From NCBI GenBank assembly GCA_964606895.1, contig CAZSHX010000044.1, positions 1 through 38,445 of the forward strand: a stretch of 38,445 nt of DNA, written 5' to 3'. The notes beneath the pieces were generated by a model. The model saw only the letters and a program-made list of their open reading frames with translations, had not been told where the DNA came from and searched no databases. A program made the translations under genes and the position numbers. The stretch comes from CAZSHX01 sp964606895. Lineage in GTDB: Bacteria; Bacteroidota; Ignavibacteria; Kapaibacteriales; UBA2268. Below, in pieces: positions 1-8,383 of the stretch. Numbering within the stretch: the first letter of the stretch is position 1; every line of letters starts with the position of its first letter.

Positions 1-257
1 ACGTTTTTTTTAAAAAAACATATTTGTTGGTTAGATTTTATTTTCAGATGAAATATTGAGAACTTTATTTGTATGATTTACTTCATTGCCGGTAAGCTTA
101 AATTTGATTACCCACTATATCTGACATAGAAGCTTTTTTTTATATCCCATCCAAATTACAACTATCTACCGCCAGAATTTTATTTTTCTGTCTTCTAATA
201 AATTTAGAACGGATTGACGTTCTTAAATTTTTAATCAATTTTATAATTGGAGAAGTT

Positions 258-2579
258 ATGAAAACAAGAATATTCTTAAGCTTGCTTATATTTTTGAGCT
301 TGGCATTTGTTGGGACAATTTATTCCCAAACCCGAACTGTCGGTTTGTTTGTTAACGATACTGCCAAGACATATAAAGGTTATACATTATTTGCTCCAAA
401 GCAAAACACAATGACCTATCTTATCAATAATGAAGGCAGAATCATTAATAAATGGACTAAAAGTCAATATCCTCCCGGTCAGGCTGTCTATCTACTTGAA
501 AACGGTAATCTGCTTCGCAGCTGTATGACAAAAGGTCAGCTTAGCAGTGGTGGTGGTGAAGGCGGCAGAGTGGAAGAATACGACTGGAATGATAATCTGG
601 TTTGGCAACTTGATTTCTCCACCTCCACATACATGCAGCATCATGATATCAAAAAGCTGCCAAATGGCAATGTGCTTATGCTGGTAATTGAAAAGAAAAC
701 TTATGCTGATTGTATTGCTGCCGGATTTGATCCAAGTAAATTTAGTGCAGAGATTCAGCAAAAAGGTATGCTGCCGGATTATATAGTAGAAATTAAACCC
801 ACCTATCCTTCCGGAGGTACAGTCGTTTGGGAATGGCATACATGGGACCACTTAATTCAGGACTTTAGCAGTACAAAATCTAATTTTGGAGTGCCGAAGA
901 ATCATCCCGAATTAATTGACTGTGATGGTGACGGTAGAAATCTGCCTTCGTTCTGGAACCATATGAATTCGATAGATTACAATCCCACTTTTGACCAAAT
1001 TGCTGTCAGCGTGAGAGGAAACAGTGAAGTTTGGATAATTGATCATAGCACAATTACCGCCGAAGCCGCAGGGCATTCCGGAGGAAAAAGAGGAAAGGGA
1101 GGAGATTTGCTTTATAGATGGGGAAATCCTTCAACTTATGGTGGTGGAACAAAAAGTGAGCAGAGATATTTTGAACAGCATGACGTGGAGTGGGTACTGC
1201 CGGGTCGTCCGGGTACCGGCAATATGACTTGCTTTAATAATGGTCTTGGACGCGGAGGTACAATTTATTCTACTGTTGACGAATTCACTCCCAATGTTGA
1301 CAAAGACGGAAACTATACAATAACTACCGGTTCAGCCTATACTCCTAAGGATTTTACCTGGACATTTAAAGGCAGTACAAAGGGTATCAAGGAAGGTTTA
1401 ATATTTTCTGAAAATATCTCAGGGGCTTATCGTCTGCCAAATGGTAATACTATTATTTGTTCAGGAACTGTTGGGCAATTTATCGAAGTAACAAATACGG
1501 GTGAAATCGTCTGGGAATATATATGTCCTGTTGACCAGTTTGGACCTTTAAAACAAGGAGATACTTTAAAAACTGACTTAGCACGACCTGATGAAAAAAT
1601 GAATTCAGTGTTCAGGGTTTACAAGTATCCGCTTGATTACGCCGCATTCACCGGCAAAACACTTGTCCTGGGAGATTTTATTGAATTATATGATTTCCAG
1701 ACATATACCTTAACGGTTAATTCAGGTAGCGGTACAGGTAAATATAAAGCAGGTGATATTATTACCGTAACTGCTAATACTCCCCAGAGCGGATTTGTCT
1801 TTGACAAATGGACGGGTGATATTTCTGCACTGCAAGCCCCGGCAAGCCAATCTACGAAAGCTACGATGCCGGCAAAAAGCATAACAATTACTGCAACCTA
1901 CAAAAGTACTTCAACCGAAACCTTTGTTCTGACAGTGAATTCCGGCTCCGGAAGCGGCACTTATGGAGTAGGCGAAGTCATAACCGTGATTGCAAATCAG
2001 GCCCAAAGCGGTTATGAGTTTGAAAAATGGACAGGCGATACCTTATATTTGAGTGAAATATACAACGATACTGCCAAAATCACTATGCCTAATAAAGCAA
2101 TTGCTATTACCGCTAACTATAAAATAAAATCAACCGATACCTACACTTTGACAGTAAATAATGGTAAAGGCGGCGGCTCTTACAAAGAAGCTGATACTGT
2201 TACTATTATTGCAGACAAGCCGGCACCAAATTACCAATTTGACAAATGGACAGGTGATATTACATATTTTATTTATCAGAAAAAAGATACAGCTAAAATT
2301 CTTATGCCTGCAAAGAGTGTTACAATTACTGCAGAGTATAAACTTAGAAATGGTATAGATGAACAAATTTCGGATTATGCGATTATCATTCCAAATCCGG
2401 CTAACGAGTATCTCACAATAAAGTTAGAAAATATTGAGATGGAAATTGTTCTCTATTCAGTTTTAGGAGAAAAATTAAAATCATTCTATGGAGTAAATGT
2501 AATTGATATCTCTGATTTGCAAAGAGGTCTGTATTTTATTGATATTAATAATAAAAAATATCCCTTTATTAAAAATTGA
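258..2579 (+). CDS. T9SS-exported arylsulfotransferase-like protein with three InlB-type repeats
   Basis: Secreted 773-aa protein. An N-terminal signal peptide (about residues 1-23) is followed by an ASST-type beta-propeller domain (about 25-475). Two family hallmarks are visible: a His-Met-Asn-Ser block with H235, and a 'FEQHDVEW' block with H308. These correspond by motif to the first two active-site histidines of the periplasmic aryl sulfotransferase AssT, which moves sulfate from one phenol to another. Three tandem repeats of the divergent InlB B-repeat type follow (about 482-552, 555-622, 628-699), each with a 'DKWTGD'-like core. A short T9SS sorting domain ('IIPNPANEYL', about 710-773) ends the protein. 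The start is supported by GGAG upstream of the ATG. It is the first of three tandem paralogues and is nearly identical in its catalytic half to the third gene (4477). The family call is firm; the substrate is unknown, and a non-enzymatic propeller role is possible. Confidence 0.8.
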   Translation: MKTRIFLSLLIFLSLAFVGTIYSQTRTVGLFVNDTAKTYKGYTLFAPKQNTMTYLINNEGRIINKWTKSQYPPGQAVYLLENGNLLRSCMTKGQLSSGGGEGGRVEEYDWNDNLVWQLDFSTSTYMQHHDIKKLPNGNVLMLVIEKKTYADCIAAGFDPSKFSAEIQQKGMLPDYIVEIKPTYPSGGTVVWEWHTWDHLIQDFSSTKSNFGVPKNHPELIDCDGDGRNLPSFWNHMNSIDYNPTFDQIAVSVRGNSEVWIIDHSTITAEAAGHSGGKRGKGGDLLYRWGNPSTYGGGTKSEQRYFEQHDVEWVLPGRPGTGNMTCFNNGLGRGGTIYSTVDEFTPNVDKDGNYTITTGSAYTPKDFTWTFKGSTKGIKEGLIFSENISGAYRLPNGNTIICSGTVGQFIEVTNTGEIVWEYICPVDQFGPLKQGDTLKTDLARPDEKMNSVFRVYKYPLDYAAFTGKTLVLGDFIELYDFQTYTLTVNSGSGTGKYKAGDIITVTANTPQSGFVFDKWTGDISALQAPASQSTKATMPAKSITITATYKSTSTETFVLTVNSGSGSGTYGVGEVITVIANQAQSGYEFEKWTGDTLYLSEIYNDTAKITMPNKAIAITANYKIKSTDTYTLTVNNGKGGGSYKEADTVTIIADKPAPNYQFDKWTGDITYFIYQKKDTAKILMPAKSVTITAEYKLRNGIDEQISDYAIIIPNPANEYLTIKLENIEMEIVLYSVLGEKLKSFYGVNVIDISDLQRGLYFIDINNKKYPFIKN

Positions 2580-2646
2580 TTTTTGCCAATTGTCGCATAT
2601 TTAAACATAAAAATTATAAGTTGAATTAATAAACATTGAGGTTAAA

Positions 2647-4464
2647 ATGAAAATCACCAAAACATTTAGAATCTTTTTCTGTATCCTTTTCGTATTGATG
2701 TATTGTTCTTCCTTTTCCCACGAAGCCCATTACGGACCTACAGAAGTTACATACTGGGATGCCTCAAAGGCTTACCAGGGTTACACATTATTTGGCAGTG
2801 GAGGTGGAACATATTTGATTGATATGGAAGGAAAAGTAGTCCACACATGGAAAATAGGAACAAATCCGAGACTTACTCCCGGTGGAACAATTATTGATGC
2901 CGCAGGTGGCGACCCAAGTAAATCAACGACATGGAAAGAGCTTGACTGGAATGGCAATTCAGTATGGCAATACACTGAAACCAGAAGCGGTTATGCACCG
3001 CATCATGACTTTGATAAAATATATAACAAAAAACTCGGTGATTCAACTTTTATCTATATTGCTAATAAATCCCTGACAACTCAGGAATGTCTTGATGCCG
3101 GAGCTGACCCGGCAAACTCCAAAGGATATGCAACGGCTCAGATGGATGCAATTGTTGAAGTGGATATGTCGGGGAATGTTATATGGGAATGGGCTTTCTT
3201 CGACCATATTGTTCAGGATTTTGACGCAACCAAATCGAATTATGGCGTGGTAAAAAACACTCCCGGAAAAATTGATATAAATCAAAGAGGAAATCCTTTG
3301 AAGAGCGATTGGCTTCATTGCAATTCATTGGACTATAACGAAGAAAAAGACCTGATTGTTATCAATTCAGTTCATGGAGAGTTTTACGTTATTGCCCATG
3401 GAAATACATTTATCAAAGATGACCCGACTGCTTCAATAGCTCTTGCTAAATCAACATTGGGAGATTTTCTTTATCGCTTTGGTGACCCGGCAAAATATGA
3501 CCAGGGTGACCCGCCTTCGGTATTGGATAACTGGGAAAAAGCAACCGCAGGACACAAACAAATGGGCGGTGCTCATAATATTCAATGGATTAGACCCGGA
3601 CTTGCCGGAGGAGGCAATCTCATGGTCTTCAATAATGGACAAAATCTTGTTGAGCTGACTCTTCAATCTTATGTATATGAAATCAATCCATATTTGAATT
3701 CAGCAGGTGTAAATACCGGTAATTTCGTCAATCCACCCGATGCCGGATACAACAGCGTTAACTCTCCTGATAAAGACCTAATGAAAGAGAAGAAAAATGT
3801 TTCCAAGCAGATAGTCTGGAGCTACTCCAGCAAGAATAATACAAGCTTTTTCAGTACAATCGGTTCGAGTGCTCAACGTTTGCCTAACGGCAATACATTT
3901 GTCTGCTCAGACAACAGCGGTCATTTTTTTGAAATCTCTCCGAAAGATACATCAATTGTTTGGGAATATATTGTTCCTTTGACAAGAAAAGGAATAAAAA
4001 AAGTGCTTGTAGATAATTATCCTATGTTCAATTCATGTTTCAGAGCATATAGATATTCAGCTGACTATCCCGGTCTGAAAGGAAAAGATCTGACAGCTAC
4101 AACTACTATCACCGGCAGAACCCCCGATTACTATACACCTTCTGAACTATTGTCCGTATTCGTAGAAGAAGGAGATTTAAAACCGGTAAGCTCCATCTCG
4201 AGTCAGAATTATCCAAATCCTTTTAATCCCAACACTACTATTGTTTTTGATAGTGAAAAAGACGGGAACATATCAGTAATAATATTTGATATTAATGGAA
4301 AACCTGTTAAACATCTTGCCAATGGTTTTTATCCAAGAGGTAATTACGAATTATTATGGGATGGGAAAGATGATGACGGAAATTTGCTTCAAACAGGTAC
4401 ATATATTTATACAATCAATGCAAATGACCAAAATGAAACTAAGAAAATGATAATTATCAAATAG
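2647..4464 (+). CDS. T9SS-exported arylsulfotransferase-like protein (divergent paralogue)
   Basis: 605-aa exported protein, the middle member of the trio. It has an N-terminal signal peptide (about 1-25), then the same propeller layout as its neighbours but clearly more diverged. The family histidines are kept in context: H224 in 'WLHCNSLDYN' and H310 in 'GGAHNIQW'. Other landmarks are 'YRFGDPAKY' and 'RLPNGNTFVCS'. A long type A T9SS domain starts at about residue 518 with 'NYPNPFNPNTTI' and ends in 'KKMIIIK'. It starts 67 nt after the first gene and ends 12 nt before the third, so co-transcription is likely. Known for the family: sulfuryl transfer between phenolic compounds in the periplasm. 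Inferred: this copy works outside the outer membrane or anchored on the surface. It could have a different substrate from the two near-identical flanking copies. Confidence 0.78.
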   Translation: MKITKTFRIFFCILFVLMYCSSFSHEAHYGPTEVTYWDASKAYQGYTLFGSGGGTYLIDMEGKVVHTWKIGTNPRLTPGGTIIDAAGGDPSKSTTWKELDWNGNSVWQYTETRSGYAPHHDFDKIYNKKLGDSTFIYIANKSLTTQECLDAGADPANSKGYATAQMDAIVEVDMSGNVIWEWAFFDHIVQDFDATKSNYGVVKNTPGKIDINQRGNPLKSDWLHCNSLDYNEEKDLIVINSVHGEFYVIAHGNTFIKDDPTASIALAKSTLGDFLYRFGDPAKYDQGDPPSVLDNWEKATAGHKQMGGAHNIQWIRPGLAGGGNLMVFNNGQNLVELTLQSYVYEINPYLNSAGVNTGNFVNPPDAGYNSVNSPDKDLMKEKKNVSKQIVWSYSSKNNTSFFSTIGSSAQRLPNGNTFVCSDNSGHFFEISPKDTSIVWEYIVPLTRKGIKKVLVDNYPMFNSCFRAYRYSADYPGLKGKDLTATTTITGRTPDYYTPSELLSVFVEEGDLKPVSSISSQNYPNPFNPNTTIVFDSEKDGNISVIIFDINGKPVKHLANGFYPRGNYELLWDGKDDDGNLLQTGTYIYTINANDQNETKKMIIIK

Positions 4465-4476
4465 GATTAACAAAAG

Positions 4477-6189
4477 ATGAAAAAATTAATTTTACACTCG
4501 ATTTTGGTATTGTCTATCATGGCAAATATTTCACTACTTGCACAAAACCGCACTGTAGGCTTATTTTATAACGATACTGCAAAAGTTTTTAAAGGCTACA
4601 CATTATTTGCTCCCAAGCAAAACACTATGACTTATTTGATAAATAATGATGGGCGAATTGTACATCAATGGACTAAAAGTCAGTTACCTCCCGGTCAGGC
4701 TGTCTATCTACTTGAAAACGGTAATCTTCTTCGTACTTGTATGACTAAAGGTAAGCTCAGCAGTGGTGGAGGTGAAGGCGGAAGAATTGAAGAATATGAC
4801 TGGAATGATAATCTTGTTTGGGAGTTAGATTTTTCAACTGAAACTTATATGGAACACCATGATATTAAAAGATTGCCAAACGGGAATATCATTATGCTTG
4901 TAATTGAAAAGAAAACGTATGCTGAGTGCATAGCCGCCGGATTTGACCCAAGCAAGTTTCAGCCTGAAATTCAGCAAAAAGGTATGATGGTTCCTGATTA
5001 TGTTGTTGAAATACAACCAACTTATCCAAAAGGAGGCACTGTTGTCTGGGAATGGCATACTTGGGACCATTTGATTCAGGATTTCGATGCCTCAAAATTG
5101 AACTATGGAGTTCCTAAATCCCATCCGGAATTAGTTGATTGCGATGGTGACGGTAGAAATTTGCCTGCATTCTGGAATCACATGAATTCTATAGATTACA
5201 ATCCTGCTTTTGACCAAATTGCTGTTAGTGTTCGTGGAAATAGTGAAGTTTGGATTATAGACCATAGCACTACCACGGCTGAATCTAAAGGACATACCGG
5301 AGGGAAAAGAGGAAAAGGAGGAGATTTGTTATATCGTTGGGGCAATCCGGCGGCATATAAAGCCGGAACAAAAACAGAACAAAGGTATTTTGAACAACAC
5401 GATGTTGAATGGGTTCTTCCCGGCAGACCCGGTGCCGGAAATCTTACTTGTTTCAATAACGGTCTTGGAAGAGGCGGACAGATTGCATATTCAACTGTTG
5501 ATGAATTTACACCGGAAGTTGATGCAAATGGCAATTACACAATAACGACCGGATCAGCTTTTTTACCAAAGGACTTAACATGGTCATATAATGGTTCAGG
5601 CAAAGATTCTCTTTATTCTGAAAACATATCGGGTGCTTTTCGTTTACCAAACGGGAATACTATTTTATGTTCAGGAACTGTTGGATTGTTCTTAGAAGTA
5701 ACACCTCAAAATGAAATTGTTTGGAAATACATTTGTCCGGTTGAACTCAAAGGTCGTATCACTCAAGGAAATTTGCCGGCAGAAGACCCTGCAAGGAAAG
5801 GTGAAACAATGAATTCAGTTTTCAGACTTTACAAATATGCTTTGGATTATCCGGCATTTGTTGGAAAAGATTTGACACCTGGTGATTATGTCGAGATGTA
5901 TCCGAATAATGTAGATGAGCGTAAATACAATCTTGAGATATTGAGTAATTACCCTAATCCATTTAATTCAAACACAACAATTCAATTTAATTTGTTAAAA
6001 TCTGAAAAAATTAATTTGGATATTTACAATTCTCTTGGACGGTTGATGACTTGTTTTGTGAGTGCACCGTTGGATGCAGGTAATCATGTATATCAATGGA
6101 ATGCTGAGAATTATCCGAGTGGAATTTATTTTTGTGTTCTCAAATTCAATGGTACAACATTAATGAAATCAATGATATTGGGAAAATAA
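4477..6189 (+). CDS. T9SS-exported arylsulfotransferase-like protein
   Basis: 570-aa exported protein, third of the trio and very close to the first gene over the whole catalytic part (the 'GYTLFAPKQNTMTYLINN' block, for example, is unchanged). It has a signal peptide (about 1-22), an ASST-type domain with H235 (His-Met-Asn-Ser-Ile-Asp block) and H308 ('FEQHDVEW'), and a type A T9SS domain from about residue 488 ('NYPNPFNSNTTI') to the C-terminus ('KSMILGK'). It lacks the three InlB-type repeats of the first gene and carries a different sorting-domain subtype, so the paralogues share a catalytic half joined to different tails. The start follows the previous stop by 12 nt. The substrate is unknown, and no sulfatase or sulfate activation gene is adjacent. 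Confidence 0.8.
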   Translation: MKKLILHSILVLSIMANISLLAQNRTVGLFYNDTAKVFKGYTLFAPKQNTMTYLINNDGRIVHQWTKSQLPPGQAVYLLENGNLLRTCMTKGKLSSGGGEGGRIEEYDWNDNLVWELDFSTETYMEHHDIKRLPNGNIIMLVIEKKTYAECIAAGFDPSKFQPEIQQKGMMVPDYVVEIQPTYPKGGTVVWEWHTWDHLIQDFDASKLNYGVPKSHPELVDCDGDGRNLPAFWNHMNSIDYNPAFDQIAVSVRGNSEVWIIDHSTTTAESKGHTGGKRGKGGDLLYRWGNPAAYKAGTKTEQRYFEQHDVEWVLPGRPGAGNLTCFNNGLGRGGQIAYSTVDEFTPEVDANGNYTITTGSAFLPKDLTWSYNGSGKDSLYSENISGAFRLPNGNTILCSGTVGLFLEVTPQNEIVWKYICPVELKGRITQGNLPAEDPARKGETMNSVFRLYKYALDYPAFVGKDLTPGDYVEMYPNNVDERKYNLEILSNYPNPFNSNTTIQFNLLKSEKINLDIYNSLGRLMTCFVSAPLDAGNHVYQWNAENYPSGIYFCVLKFNGTTLMKSMILGK

Positions 6190-6368
6190 ATTGCTGAAAA
6201 TTAATTCTTAGCTTTCATTAAGACTTTTATGAGAATAAAGAATATTATTAAAGTCCTGTTAATCATATCAACATGTCCCAATTGCAACTAAAATTATTAC
6301 TTTCATCAGAATTCCTAATGCGTCTACATTGTTATTCACGAACATTCTAAATTCCCAAATCTCTCCAT

Positions 6369-6584
6369 CTACATACAAAGCAGATGACACGCTGATTTTG
6401 TTTTCAACCGTGCTGCCCGGCGTTCTGTATTTAAAATACTATTTTTGAGTACGTCCGGAAATACATTTTCAATAGCTGTCATTCATCTGCTTCTCAATGC
6501 AGTTGTATATGCTGATAATTCTGGCTGCCATACCCATATCCATTGCTTTATACCATTGACTTTTACCGATGCCTCATCCTTGCT
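6369..6584 (-). pseudogene. IS66-family transposase remnant (central DDE region)
   Basis: Reading the minus strand in one frame gives about 71 codons, with one internal TGA, that resemble the catalytic core of IS66 TnpC. 'KDEASVKVNGIKQWIWVWQ' matches the 'DETG..VNGK..W.W.WQ' region, and 'AIENVFPDVLKNSIL', then 'RAARLKTKSACHLLCM', match the '..FP.GLP.SIL' and 'A..KT.AKAHQLC' stretch that follows in the family. Upstream and downstream frames are full of stops, and no inverted ends or intact orf1/orf2 are seen. This is an old, decayed insertion. An open plus-strand frame across 6445-6837 is antisense to it and low in complexity; it is not called. The family assignment rests on motif recall, not on an alignment. 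Confidence 0.6.
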
Positions 6585-6942
6585 CTATATTTACTTATTT
6601 TCACTATTCTCATTTTGTCTCATTTCGGAGTTCAAAAGGTCGAATGAATACTATGTATTTTACGATTTGTCCCCGATTTGTCTATTTTCCCTTTTTTCTT
6701 ATATAATATTTAATTTGCAAGGCTTTTATATTTTTTTAACTATTCAACGCTATCAATATGAACCAACTTTTCCTTGTCTTTCATATTTTGTAAATACTAA
6801 AATAAATTTCTTACTGTTTATGTCAAACGGGAAATAAAGTTTGTAGTCGTTTCCAGTAGTCTATAAATGCGTGTCAGTTGTCTTACCTGAAAAAAACATT
6901 TCCAAATAATCACAATCTTGAATTTCGCATTTGTAAAATGAA

Positions 6943-7583
6943 TTACCGAAAAGGGTTTTTTAATGATTCTTCACTTTCGCAAGATGAGATCAGAAGGAAA
7001 GTTAGTTGTCCATCAAATTTATCACTTGTAATAAGCTGAACTGATGGGAATTTCTCCTTTTGATTTGAAAGAAATTTCAATATATCTGGAATGTCTTTGA
7101 CTTTTGAAGTGTCAGCAAGCCCAATGGAAATTTTATTGATACTCTCTGAATATCGCGTAATTATGTCATTTGCTTCGCTAACAAGTTTATTTTTTTCATG
7201 TTGTCGTGTTAAGAAGTCCCCAAGGAATAGAAAAGTTACTAATGAAATTAAAAGTCCCGTAACAATAAGGAAGAATTTTTTGGTAATAGAACTTTGTCCA
7301 ACGTATTTTATATCTTGCGTTCTGCTGTCTGCAATTAGTCCAATGTTTAAACTGATATTGAGAATTGCAGAACATACCACTATTAATGAGGAGAACGCAA
7401 TAAAAGAATAAATAAATTCCGATGTTCGTTTAGAGACTGTGTGAAAACGAAAGAATTAATTGGCAGTAAAAATTAAAATATAGAGTTACGAACAATTATT
7501 AAAGACTTACGGCGATATATTTTTCAATTATCAATAATTTCACGAGTTTTCGCACAGTCTCTACGCGAAACTGGATTAATCAT
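6943..7583 (-). pseudogene. Membrane protein gene interrupted near its 5' end by a MITE-like element
   Basis: The open minus-strand frame ending at 6943 has two membrane segments: 'IYSFIAFSSLIVVCSAIL' (coded just left of 7430) and 'FFLIVTGLLISLVTFLFLG'. A soluble, charged C-terminal part follows. As it stands the frame has no good start: it runs back into the MITE-like element at 7433-7561 and stops there. Removing the element plus one copy of its flanking TA joins the frame to an ATG at 7583 and gives a 169-aa product beginning 'MINPVSRKRTSEF'. This is a normal N-terminus for a two-TM protein. A GTG at 7380 could in principle give a 145-aa product lacking most of the first TM. No family was recognised. 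The gene is probably dead or truncated. Confidence 0.55.
7433..7561. mobile_element. MITE-like element with 16-bp terminal inverted repeats and TA flanks
   Basis: The left end, GAGACTGTGTGAAAAC (7433-7448), and the right end, GTTTTCGCACAGTCTC (7546-7561), are inverted repeats matching at 15 of 16 positions. The 97 nt between them is AT-rich and codes for nothing. TA stands on both sides (7431-7432 and 7562-7563), as expected for a 2-bp target duplication. Excising the element with one TA restores a reading frame (see the membrane-protein pseudogene). TA duplication is typical of IS630/Tc1-like transposases; the family of these ends was not recognised. No transposase with such ends is in the window. 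Confidence 0.65.
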
Positions 7584-7593
7584 CTTCCAAAGT

Positions 7594-7722
7594 GCATTGC
7601 ATCATCAAAAAAAATTTTTTTAAAAAAGCAATACAATTTCCATCTAACCTATTGAAATTATTTCAAATAACGGATTTTATTCCATTGCATCTTAGGATGC
7701 AAAAAGATGCAATGATGCAATT
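7594..7722. repeat. Dispersed intergenic repeat, copy A (short form)
   Basis: Begins with GCATTGCATC and ends with GATGCAATGATGCAATT, so the unit has inverted-repeat ends and an AT-rich middle containing an 'aacctattga' block. It shares order and sequence with copies at 7941-8185 and 24011-24255, but lacks their tail of about 100 nt. It stands in the same orientation as both. No coding content. Confidence 0.65.
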
Positions 7723-7744
7723 TATTGATGTATTTCATTCTTCA

Positions 7745-7918
7745 AATTCCCGGAGGGAATTAATATTTGTAACACATCGAACCCAAAAAAATTTCGTAAC
7801 CTCGTAGAGGTTAAATATATAAAAACTACGGCATATGTTCGTTCTATATGCTATCACTACGTGATAGAAAGGCATAGGAGCATTTCGCAGTTACAAATAT
7901 TATTTCGCTACGCGAAAT
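7745..7918. repeat. Array of four evenly spaced short palindromes
   Basis: Four hairpin-forming palindromes, each with about 7-bp arms and a 3-nt loop: AATTCCC-GGA-GGGAATT (7745-7761), TAACCTC-GTA-GAGGTTA (7797-7813), CTATCAC-TAC-GTGATAG (7851-7867) and ATTTCGC-TAC-GCGAAAT (7902-7918). Centres are 52, 54 and 51 nt apart. AATATTTGTAAC (7762-7773) abuts the first palindrome, and its exact inverse GTTACAAATATT (7890-7901) abuts the last, so the array has an overall inverted layout. A weaker stem, GCATAT/ATATGC, lies near the centre. It sits between copies A and B of the dispersed repeat. No protein coding is supported. Confidence 0.65.
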
Positions 7919-7940
7919 CAGATTTTTCATTTCCCAAAAA

Positions 7941-8185
7941 TTGCATTGCATCCTCAAAAAAAAATGTAAAAGATGCAATGCCATATTCATATAACCTATT
8001 GATATTATTTCATATAACGAAAATATTCCCATTTCATCTTTGAATGCAAAAAGATGCAATGATGCAATTCTTACCGTCCTCTCTTCGGAGAGGGTCGGGG
8101 TGAGGTTCTTATATTTCAATGAACGAAGACAAAAAAACTAACGGAAATAATGATTATTTATTGCTATGAAATAAGAGTAAAATAG
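7941..8185. repeat. Dispersed intergenic repeat, copy B (full form)
   Basis: Full-length copy of the repeat seen at 7594 and 24011. It has the GCATTGCATC start, an 'aacctattgatatt' block, a 'catctttgaatgcaaaaagatgcaatgatgcaatt' inner hairpin region, a 'cggggtgag' block, and a tail 'gattatttattgctat' shared only with the 24-kb copy. Inside it, CCTCTCTTCGGAGAGG (8082-8097) is a small hairpin. It ends about 200 nt before the next gene. Confidence 0.65.
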
Positions 8186-8383
8186 TAAATTAAATTTATT
8201 TTTTATTTCTCGAAAATTTCGAACTTTTACAGAAAAAAATAAAATTTTCACTTTTTTCCCATTTTCGTGAAACGTTTTTCATTTTTATGTGTTATATTGT
8301 ATTCGAAGTGCCGTATTTAAAAATAGTTTTTTTTGATTTTGTATTTTCTTGCTGTTTTATTCATAAGAAATAAAAGTTGCAAT

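Noticed and set aside
214..247. TTGACG / TATAAT promoter before the first gene
   Set aside because: The spacing is 22 nt, too long for a sigma-70 promoter, and the organism probably uses a different consensus.
6268..6438. 56-codon minus-strand frame ('..VSSALYVDGEIWEFRMFV..')
   Set aside because: It overlaps the IS66-like frame in another phase and has no start codon; the transposase reading explains this DNA better.
6445..6837. 130-codon plus-strand open frame
   Set aside because: Phe/Ser/Tyr-rich, low-information sequence with no RBS, antisense to the IS66 remnant.
7745..7918. CRISPR or integron attC array
   Set aside because: The palindromes differ in sequence, there is no constant repeat with spacers, and no cas or integrase gene is nearby.
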